9,847 nt of DNA, taken from positions 7,969-17,815 of the forward strand of contig DFBD01000026.1 in assembly GCA_002367255.1 (NCBI GenBank). Direction: 5' to 3'. This DNA comes from Rhodobacterales bacterium UBA3089 (GTDB taxonomy: Bacteria > Pseudomonadota > Alphaproteobacteria > Rhodobacterales > Rhodobacteraceae). The position numbers and the translations under genes were made by a program. Below, piece after piece: positions 1 to 5,656 of this stretch; positions within the stretch are counted from its first letter, which is position 1, and each line of letters opens with the position of its first letter. Under the pieces are notes generated by a model. It saw only the letters and a program-made list of their open reading frames with translations, did no database searches and was not told the DNA's origin.

Positions 1-293
1 GCCGTTGTGTGATCCACGAACACTGTCCCTGCGGCCATTACGCCGAACGCGCCTCCCTCTCCCACTGTGATACTACGCAGATCGTCATCGTTACCAACGC
101 AGGCGAAAACCACCTCGGCACCACTTGCGGCTTCTGCTGGAGTCGCGGCGAATGCACCACCATGTTCTGCCGCCCACTTTTCAGCTTTGGCAGTTGTGCG
201 ATTATATACCGTCACGTCGTAACCGGCGGCTTGCAGGTGTCCAGCCATTGGGTAACCCATTACGCCCAGACCAAGAAATGAAATTTTAGTCAT
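1..293 (-). CDS. 3-hydroxyisobutyrate dehydrogenase-family NAD(P)-dependent oxidoreductase (N-terminal part, cut by window edge)
   Basis: The first 97 codons are present; the rest lies outside the window. The protein starts MTKISFLGLGVMG, giving the Rossmann GxGxxG loop at residues 8-13. A dinucleotide-specificity stretch YNRT follows at 30-33, where the Asn-Arg-Thr after the second strand is typical of NADP(H)-preferring members. Next come CVGNDDDLR (65-73) and VDHTT (93-97), both characteristic of the beta-hydroxyacid dehydrogenase family that includes 3-hydroxyisobutyrate, tartronate semialdehyde and related dehydrogenases. The catalytic Lys lies in the missing C-terminal half, so the substrate cannot be assigned. 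The start at 293 is supported by GGAGGA at 297-302, 3 nt upstream on the minus strand. The gene diverges from the acylase gene. Family is confident, exact reaction is not. Confidence 0.88.
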   Translation of the reverse strand, partial: MTKISFLGLGVMGYPMAGHLQAAGYDVTVYNRTTAKAEKWAAEHGGAFAATPAEAASGAEVVFACVGNDDDLRSITVGEGGAFGVMAAGTVFVDHTT

Positions 294-383
294 GATTCCT
301 CCGATAAATTTTCAACAGTGCGTTGTTATGTTTTTTGTGGCCTGCTATCCACGCAGGGTCAAGGGCTTGTAGGGGAAAACCGG
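294..383. other. Divergent intergenic region, dehydrogenase / acylase
   Basis: These 90 bp must hold the control signals of both divergent genes. I find the dehydrogenase Shine-Dalgarno sequence, an AGGGGA about 8 nt before the acylase ATG, and a small perfect inverted repeat (CCTGC 341-345 / GCAGG 353-357, 7-nt loop). No convincing -35/-10 pair was found on either strand. Confidence 0.5.
297..302 (-). promoter_or_regulatory. Strong ribosome binding site of the dehydrogenase gene
   Basis: GGAGGA on the minus strand, 3 nt before the ATG at 293. The spacing is a little short but the match is strong, and it fixes the start codon. Confidence 0.65.
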
Positions 384-2840
384 ATGATTACAATATTCCG
401 ATGGATGATGTGGATATTAACCACAGCCTTCGCCTTTATATTGCTTGTCGGTGGTGGCGCGTATTACCTCGCGTCGCGGTCCATTCCTGATTACGACGCA
501 GATCACGTAGTGCGTGGTCTTAGCGGGCCTGTAGAAATCGTCCGTGACACTCACGCCATCCCGCATATTTTCGCAACAAACGATGCCGATGTAATGTTTG
601 GGCTTGGTTTCAGCCACGCGCAGGACCGGTTATGGCAGATGACGTTGATGCGCCGTTACGTACAGGGTCGCATGGCAGAGATGTTCGGTGCCGATGCTCT
701 GCCTGTCGATGAATACATGCGGGCCCTTGATCTATATAACATCTCGCAAAAAGCGGTATCGCATCAAACGCCTGAAACCATCATGATGTTAGAGGCATAT
801 TCCGCAGGCGTAAACGCATGGATCAGCGCCGTTGGAACCGAAGCATTGGGCCGTGGGGCGCCGCAGTTTTTTATCGTACCAAATCAGATCGCACCATGGC
901 AACCAGCGGATTCTATTGCTCTGACAAAGCTGATGGCCTTGCAGCTGTCCGACCACGCCAGCCGCGAGGTCTTGCGTGCCCGTCTGTCACTCGCATTACC
1001 CAAAGAGCGTGTTGCTGATATTTTTCCGGATTCCGGTGGCGAGGCCGTCATGGCCGTACCCGATTTCGCCAACTTGATTCCAGACACTCCGGCGCAGTTC
1101 GCTGCTGCTGACGGTTTCTTCCTTGACCCGATAAAACCGATTGATTTTGCGGGGGCATCCAATGCATGGGCAGCACTTGGCACCCGATCGGCAAGCGGCA
1201 GCACCCTTCTGGCCACCGATCCGCATCTACCATTATACGCGCCGGGGGTCTGGATGATTGCCAGACTGGAGTTTTCTGACGGTGGCGCGATTGGTGGCAC
1301 CATCCCCGGTATCCCGAGCATCCTGATTGGCAGAAATGCCGACTTGGGTTGGGGGGTTACGGCCAGTTATCTGGATGATCAAGATATCGTTGTCGAAAAG
1401 CTAAACCCGCAAAATTCAGATGAATACCTGACTGAGGACGGCTATGTCGCATTTGAAACCCGTGACGTGCTGATAGGCATAAAAGACGACGTTTCCGTCT
1501 CGCGACACCTACGGTGGAGCCAGAACGGGCCGGTATTACCCTTACACCGCTTGAATCTAGCGGCGGTCACACCTGCGGGGCATGTCGCGACCATGTCTTG
1601 GACCGCGCTTGAAGCAAACGACCAGTCTATTGACGCGTTTATGAACATTATGCGTCGCCATAACGTCGATGATGCGGTGCTTGAGATTAGCAAAATCGTT
1701 TCACCCTCCAATAACCTCACACTAGCAGACAAAGACAACATCGTTCAGGTTTCCAGCGGCCGCATGCCTGCCCGCCATCCTGATCACCCGACACAGGGGC
1801 AAATGCCATCCCCGGGCTGGGACAGGACTAGTGTTTGGGAAGGCGTTTTTCCATTCGAGGCGAACCCCTACATTAAAAACCCCGATAGTGGAATTGTAGT
1901 GAATACGAATAACAAGGTGATCGAACGGCCCTTCCCGCTTCATTTCAGTTACGAATGGGGTGATACACAACGAATCGTGCGCGCGACCTCGCTACTAAAT
2001 GCACGGGAGTTTCACACGCTAAGCAGTTTTGTAGAAATTCAGACGGACACAATTTCTATCACCGCGCGTAATCTTCTCCCCCTGATTGCCCGTGATTTAT
2101 GGTGGACAGGTCAACCAGCCGCCACCGACACTTTCGCGCGCCGCCGCCAAGAAGCTTTGGAACTTCTCGCCAACTGGAATGGCGAGATGGGCGAGCATGA
2201 CCCGGAACCATTGATCTACGCCGCATGGATCAAAACCTTGCAAAAACGCCTGATAGTGGACGAGCTTGGAAATCTGTCAAATGAGTTAACCCGCGTAAAG
2301 CCAGACTTTATTGAGGCCGTATTTCGCAACGAAAATGGTGCAGGCGCTTGGTGCGACATCCAACAAACCACGCCCGTTGAGACGTGCCAACAAATGGCCG
2401 AGGTATCCTTGGACGAAGCCTTGCTACGCCTAGAAGAAACCTACGGCACAAACATAACCCGCTGGCGTTGGGGTACAGCCCATCAAGCGTTGCACACAGC
2501 GCAGGTGCTGGGTCGTATCCCGGTGGTGTCATGGTTCGCTAATATCCGACAGGAAACACCGGGGGGCGATAACACATTGCTGCGCGGGGCCACACGCGGA
2601 ACCGGCAGCGCGCCGTTCACCAATATACATGGCAGCGGGTTCAGGGCGGTTTACGATTTCTCTGATTTGGATAGTTCTGTGATGATTATCGCGACAGGGC
2701 AATCCGGCCACCTGTTTTCTCCCCATTACGATGATCTGGCGGCGCTGTGGCGACGGGGGGAATATATCCCTATGTCGCTCGACCCCGAAGTGGCGCGTGG
2801 TGGGGCCGTCGGGATTACCCGGCTGACCTCATCACGTTAA
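384..2840 (+). CDS. Penicillin acylase-family Ntn-hydrolase, membrane-anchored or exported
   Basis: An 818-aa amidohydrolase of the penicillin G acylase / acyl-homoserine-lactone acylase family (PF01804), cleaving an amide bond in an acylated substrate outside the cytoplasm. Residues about 9-29 form one hydrophobic segment, a signal peptide or membrane anchor. The precursor is expected to self-cleave at Ala258-Ser259 (GASNAWA), making Ser259 the N-terminal nucleophile of a roughly 560-residue beta chain. Further family signatures are TDPHLPL after the nucleophile, IPGIPSILIGRNADLGWG, NTNN (507-510, containing the likely oxyanion/catalytic Asn), PGGDNT, and GQSGHLFSPHYDD (about 772-784). Length is normal for the family and there is no frameshift. 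An upstream in-frame ATG at 318 exists, but 384 has AGGGGA 8 nt upstream and starts just before the membrane segment, so I prefer 384. The substrate (beta-lactam, acyl-homoserine lactone, other N-acyl compound) cannot be read from the sequence. Confidence 0.93.
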   Translation: MITIFRWMMWILTTAFAFILLVGGGAYYLASRSIPDYDADHVVRGLSGPVEIVRDTHAIPHIFATNDADVMFGLGFSHAQDRLWQMTLMRRYVQGRMAEMFGADALPVDEYMRALDLYNISQKAVSHQTPETIMMLEAYSAGVNAWISAVGTEALGRGAPQFFIVPNQIAPWQPADSIALTKLMALQLSDHASREVLRARLSLALPKERVADIFPDSGGEAVMAVPDFANLIPDTPAQFAAADGFFLDPIKPIDFAGASNAWAALGTRSASGSTLLATDPHLPLYAPGVWMIARLEFSDGGAIGGTIPGIPSILIGRNADLGWGVTASYLDDQDIVVEKLNPQNSDEYLTEDGYVAFETRDVLIGIKDDVSVSRHLRWSQNGPVLPLHRLNLAAVTPAGHVATMSWTALEANDQSIDAFMNIMRRHNVDDAVLEISKIVSPSNNLTLADKDNIVQVSSGRMPARHPDHPTQGQMPSPGWDRTSVWEGVFPFEANPYIKNPDSGIVVNTNNKVIERPFPLHFSYEWGDTQRIVRATSLLNAREFHTLSSFVEIQTDTISITARNLLPLIARDLWWTGQPAATDTFARRRQEALELLANWNGEMGEHDPEPLIYAAWIKTLQKRLIVDELGNLSNELTRVKPDFIEAVFRNENGAGAWCDIQQTTPVETCQQMAEVSLDEALLRLEETYGTNITRWRWGTAHQALHTAQVLGRIPVVSWFANIRQETPGGDNTLLRGATRGTGSAPFTNIHGSGFRAVYDFSDLDSSVMIIATGQSGHLFSPHYDDLAALWRRGEYIPMSLDPEVARGGAVGITRLTSSR

Positions 2841-3628
2841 TCGGCAAATGCTTTTTCGATAACGAACTGGCCGGGTTCAGAGTTAGAGCCCTCGGTCATG
2901 CCTGCATCTTCGCATATCTGCTTATGCTCTTTAAGCATTGCCATAGATCCACAAATCATAACACGATCTGTCTCTGGCGTCAGCGGCGCGCCAGTTACTT
3001 CTTCAAAAACGCCATTGCGAAGGCAATCCGTCATACGGCCCATTCGTTCGCTTTTTTCGCGGGTTGTTGTCGGGAAATACGTTAGTTTGTCACCGACGAC
3101 CTCCTGCAACAACTCGTCCGAATTGATTTCGGCAATCAGCGCTTTGCCATAATCCAGCTCTTTAACGTCGCGGCAGGTTTGCGTCAGAATAACTTCATCG
3201 AATTTCTCATATGTCTCGGGGTCTCGAATAGTGCTCGCGAACGGCGCAATGCCTGTTCCTGTAGAAAACATAATCAAGCGTTTACCCGGGAGTAACGCGT
3301 CATGTACCAAAGTGCCGACGGGCTTGGGCCGCATTACGATTTCGTCGCCAACCTTTATGTGTTGCAACTTCGACGTTAACGGGCCGTCTGGCACCTTGAT
3401 CGAGTAAAACTCCAGCTCTTCAGCCCAATTTGGCGAGGCTATCGAATAGGCCCGCAACAACGGTTTGTCGCCATTCGCCAACCCGATCATGGCAAACTCA
3501 CCTGAACGAAAACGGAAAGAATCCGGTCGCTTACACGTAAAACTAAAGGTTTTATCTGTGTAATGCTTAACCGAAGTCACCTTCAAAAAAGCCATCCCGC
3601 GATATGCTTTTGGTAGTTCGTCTGACAT
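2837..3628 (-). CDS. fpr: Ferredoxin/flavodoxin-NADP+ reductase
   Basis: A 263-aa cytoplasmic FAD enzyme exchanging electrons between NADP(H) and ferredoxin or flavodoxin. The FAD domain carries RAYSIASP at 59-66 (RxYS motif). The NADP domain carries FSTGTGIAPF at 121-130 and the CGS motif in ICGSMAML (225-232). The C-terminus FVIEKAFAD fits the bacterial short-FNR subclass, where a C-terminal tail of the AFVG type covers the flavin; here the last residues are AFAD. Length is typical (about 255-275 aa). The start at 3628 is supported by GAGGG at 3635-3639, 6 nt upstream. The gene converges on the acylase gene with stop codons sharing TTAA, and diverges from the helicase. Regulation probably involves an FNR-type factor: a class II-like promoter lies at 3673-3721. 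In bacteria such enzymes serve redox balance, oxidative stress defence and electron supply to ferredoxin-dependent enzymes. Confidence 0.95.
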   Translation of the reverse strand: MSDELPKAYRGMAFLKVTSVKHYTDKTFSFTCKRPDSFRFRSGEFAMIGLANGDKPLLRAYSIASPNWAEELEFYSIKVPDGPLTSKLQHIKVGDEIVMRPKPVGTLVHDALLPGKRLIMFSTGTGIAPFASTIRDPETYEKFDEVILTQTCRDVKELDYGKALIAEINSDELLQEVVGDKLTYFPTTTREKSERMGRMTDCLRNGVFEEVTGAPLTPETDRVMICGSMAMLKEHKQICEDAGMTEGSNSEPGQFVIEKAFAD

Positions 3629-3634
3629 AAGTAT

Positions 3635-3639
3635 CCCTC
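3635..3639 (-). promoter_or_regulatory. Ribosome binding site of fpr
   Basis: GAGGG on the minus strand, 6 nt before the fpr ATG at 3628. It supports that start. Confidence 0.65.
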
Positions 3640-3672
3640 AATCTACGTTTGCACGTCGTATAACGGCGCATT

Positions 3673-3685
3673 TAGGCGGAATATA
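3673..3685 (-). promoter_or_regulatory. Predicted fpr -10 element and transcription start
   Basis: On the minus strand TATATT occupies 3685-3680 (five of six matches to TATAAT). Six bases later comes an A at 3673, a plausible +1. With that start the FNR-type box at 3708-3721 is centred at -41.5, and the -35 position reads ACGGAG, with no resemblance to TTGACA. This is the expected shape of an activator-dependent class II promoter. The 5' leader would be 44 nt. The start site is an inference from geometry. Confidence 0.5.
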
Positions 3686-3707
3686 CCCCCCTTTTTATGC
3701 ACCTCCG

Positions 3708-3721
3708 TTGACCTCGATCAA
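3708..3721. promoter_or_regulatory. FNR/FnrL-type binding site (TTGAC-N4-ATCAA)
   Basis: The 14-bp sequence TTGACCTCGATCAA matches the FNR-family consensus TTGAT-N4-ATCAA at nine of ten defined positions. Its centre at 3714.5 lies 41.5 bp upstream of the predicted fpr start, the classical class II activator position. FnrL, FixK, DNR and NnrR proteins recognise nearly the same half-sites, so the cognate regulator (oxygen or nitric oxide) is undetermined. The site is about 108 bp before the helicase ATG, so an effect on that gene is possible but less supported. Confidence 0.6.
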
Positions 3722-3772
3722 ATTCCGGTTTATTGACCATCTTTATGAAAGGGCAGCAATACGGTTGCCCGC

Positions 3773-3808
3773 GCCGCGCTGATTTATGCGGCCATTTTAA
3801 TCGCCGCA
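3773..3808 (+). promoter_or_regulatory. Helicase mRNA leader with two mutually exclusive hairpins
   Basis: GCCGC at 3773-3777 can pair with GCGGC at 3788-3792 (10-nt loop). The same GCGGC, extended to TGCGGC at 3787-3792, can instead pair with GCCGCA at 3803-3808 (10-nt loop), which ends 14 nt before the helicase ATG. A further GGGCAG/TTGCCC hairpin sits upstream at 3751-3770. These pairings are visible in the sequence; a regulatory function is only a suggestion. Confidence 0.25.
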
Positions 3809-3822
3809 ACAGACGGATAAAC

Positions 3823-5589
3823 ATGACTTCTTTTAACGATCTCGGGTTAGACCCGAAAGTTCTACAAGCCGTAGCTGAAACAGGTTACGAAACCCCTACC
3901 CCTATTCAGGCCGAAGCCATTCCACACGCACTGCAAGGCAAAGACGTCTTGGGGATCGCGCAAACTGGAACCGGTAAAACCGCATCTTTCACGCTACCGA
4001 TGATCACAATGCTGGCCAAAGGCCGCGCACGGGCGCGTATGCCGCGCTCGCTGGTGCTTTGTCCGACACGTGAATTGGCCGCGCAGGTTGCCGAAAACTT
4101 CGAAACCTACGCAAAGCACATGAAGCTGTCGATGGCACTGCTTATCGGTGGTGTCAGCTTCAAAGATCAGGATCGCCTTATTGACCGTGGCGTTGACGTT
4201 CTAATCGCCACCCCTGGCCGTCTGCTGGACCATTTCGAGCGTGGCAAACTGATGTTGAACGGCGTGCAGATCATGGTGGTCGACGAGGCTGACCGGATGC
4301 TCGACATGGGGTTCATCCCCGACATCGAGCGTATCTTCAAGCTAACACCATTCACACGCCAAACGCTGTTTTTCTCTGCCACTATGGCACCTGAAATCAC
4401 CCGCATTACGACAGAGTTCTTGCACAATCCCGTTCGTGTCGAAGTCGCGCGTCAGGCAACCACATCCGAAACGATCACACAGGGCGTTTGCATGCACACG
4501 CCTTCGCGCAAGGATCGCGCACCAAAAGAAAAACGTGACCTACTACGTGCATTAATCGAAGGCGAAGGCGAAAGCCTGACAAACGCCATCATCTTTTGCA
4601 ATCGTAAGCGAGATGTCGACATTGTTGCCAAGTCGTTAAAAAAACATGGTTTGGACGCATCCCCACTGCATGGTGATCTCGACCAATCTCTCCGGATGAA
4701 AATCCTTAATGGATTTCGTGATGGGGAGTTGAAATTGCTGGTTGCATCAGATGTTGCCGCCCGTGGCCTCGATATTCCGAATGTTAGCCACGTGTTCAAC
4801 TTCGACGTCCCGATCCATTCGGAGGATTACGTCCACCGCATCGGTCGTACAGGCCGCGCAGGGCGCGAAGGCAAAGCGATTACACTTTGTTTACCTTTTG
4901 AGGAAAAGTACCTTTCCAGTATTGAAGATTTGGTTAAGAAGGCAATTCCACGTATTGATAGCCCGCTGAAAAGTGCGGCTAAAGCTCCGAAAACGGAAGA
5001 AAAACCAGCGCGTCAAAGCCGCGCCAAGCGGAATGCGGACAATCCAAAACCTGCCGAAACGCCGGAAGAAAAACCGGCTCAGGCCCCCAAAGTTGAAACC
5101 CCGAAGCCGGCACTGCGTGAGAGCAACAAAAATGCCGACAATAACCGCCGTCCACAGCGCGGGCGCGGTCGTGGGCGCGACAACGGACCAGCGATCATCG
5201 GTATGGGGGACCATATGCCGGCCTTTATGACGCGGGATCTTCGCGCCCTACAAGCAGCGGCGACACCTAAGGAGGTTGAAGAAGAAGAGGCCCCCGATGT
5301 TGTCGAGGAAACGGTCGAAGTAACTGCCGAAGTGGTTAGTGTGGAAACGCCTGCTGAAGAAGCGCCAAAGAAACCACGCCGTCGTCGCGCCCCTAAGAAG
5401 AAGGTTGAAGAAACCGTTGAGGCCGAGGATCAGAAAGAAGAAATACCCGTTGCCACTGAGGAAACACCTGTTACCGAGGAAGTGGCTGAAGAAAAGCCAG
5501 CCAGGAAGCCTCGGAAACGTCGGGTTGTTAAGAAAAAAGAAGAGTCGACCACCGAGGAAGCTCCTGCGGTCGAACCTAAAGCTGAATAA
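3823..5589 (+). CDS. rhlE: RhlE-like DEAD-box ATP-dependent RNA helicase with charged C-terminal tail
   Basis: A 588-aa cytoplasmic RNA helicase that remodels RNA duplexes or RNA-protein complexes using ATP. Core motifs in order: Q motif (FNDLGL, then GYETPTPIQ 21-29), motif I AQTGTGKT (46-53), Ia PTRELA (81-86), Ib TPGRLLD (130-136), II DEAD (154-157), III SAT (185-187), IV-like IIFCNR (256-261), V RGLDIPNV (314-321), VI HRIGRTGRAGREG (338-350). The core ends near residue 375. About 210 residues of low-complexity Lys/Arg/Glu/Pro tail follow, with an RGRGRGR patch (446-452), a hydrophobic island IIGMGDHMPAFMTRDL (458-473) and two related basic modules (516-529, 561-574). The tail probably gives extra RNA or protein contacts. 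An in-frame extension upstream to 3733 exists, but the Q-motif N-terminus places the start at 3823; the ribosome site is weak. The gene ends at a strong terminator shared with convergent rnj. Confidence 0.93.
   Translation: MTSFNDLGLDPKVLQAVAETGYETPTPIQAEAIPHALQGKDVLGIAQTGTGKTASFTLPMITMLAKGRARARMPRSLVLCPTRELAAQVAENFETYAKHMKLSMALLIGGVSFKDQDRLIDRGVDVLIATPGRLLDHFERGKLMLNGVQIMVVDEADRMLDMGFIPDIERIFKLTPFTRQTLFFSATMAPEITRITTEFLHNPVRVEVARQATTSETITQGVCMHTPSRKDRAPKEKRDLLRALIEGEGESLTNAIIFCNRKRDVDIVAKSLKKHGLDASPLHGDLDQSLRMKILNGFRDGELKLLVASDVAARGLDIPNVSHVFNFDVPIHSEDYVHRIGRTGRAGREGKAITLCLPFEEKYLSSIEDLVKKAIPRIDSPLKSAAKAPKTEEKPARQSRAKRNADNPKPAETPEEKPAQAPKVETPKPALRESNKNADNNRRPQRGRGRGRDNGPAIIGMGDHMPAFMTRDLRALQAAATPKEVEEEEAPDVVEETVEVTAEVVSVETPAEEAPKKPRRRRAPKKKVEETVEAEDQKEEIPVATEETPVTEEVAEEKPARKPRKRRVVKKKEESTTEEAPAVEPKAE
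5368..5544 (+). repeat. Two diverged basic modules in the helicase tail, 135 bp apart
   Basis: Residues 516-529 (KKPRRRRAPKKKVE) and 561-574 (RKPRKRRVVKKKEE) align without gaps, nine of 14 identical plus two Lys/Arg exchanges. They occupy 5368-5409 and 5503-5544, a 45-residue period, and each is preceded and followed by acidic Glu-rich sequence. This suggests an old internal duplication of a basic RNA-binding segment. Confidence 0.6.
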
Positions 5590-5608
5590 AAGCTTAACGC
5601 TAGAAACA

Positions 5609-5641
5609 AAAAGGGCCTCGCATTAATCGCGAGGCCCTTTT
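5609..5641. terminator. Bidirectional rho-independent terminator between the helicase and rnj
   Basis: A perfect 13-bp stem (5609-5621 with 5629-5641) with core GGGCCTCGC/GCGAGGCCC and a 7-nt loop, ATTAATC. The A run on the left arm and the T run on the right arm give a U tract in either reading direction. It lies 19 nt after the helicase stop and 15 nt after the rnj stop, and should end both converging transcripts. Confidence 0.92.
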
Positions 5642-5656
5642 CCGTTCAAGTTAGGT

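Noticed and set aside
313..357. Inverted repeats CAAC-N5-GTTG and CCTGC-N7-GCAGG between the first two genes
   Set aside because: Arms of four and five bases are expected by chance and neither matches a known operator or a terminator with a T run.
318..383. N-terminal extension of the acylase from an upstream ATG
   Set aside because: The extra 22 residues are not hydrophobic-signal-like, and the ATG at 384 has a ribosome site and sits just before the membrane segment.
884..1321. Open frame of 145 codons on the minus strand inside the acylase gene
   Set aside because: The plus-strand frame is a continuous conserved enzyme here; the antisense translation has no domain signature.
2750..2778. 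GCGAC ... GTCGC imperfect hairpin near the acylase end as a terminator
   Set aside because: It lies within the coding sequence, has an internal mismatch loop, and lacks a T tract on either side.
3733..3760. TTGACC at 3733-3738 as -35 box of a helicase promoter
   Set aside because: At 16-18 bp spacing the best -10 candidate is AGCAAT (three of six matches), too weak to call.
3733..3822. N-terminal extension of the helicase by 30 codons from a TTG
   Set aside because: The family N-terminus (a few residues before the Q motif) begins at 3823; the extra codons are Arg/Cys-rich and coincide with the GC-rich leader.
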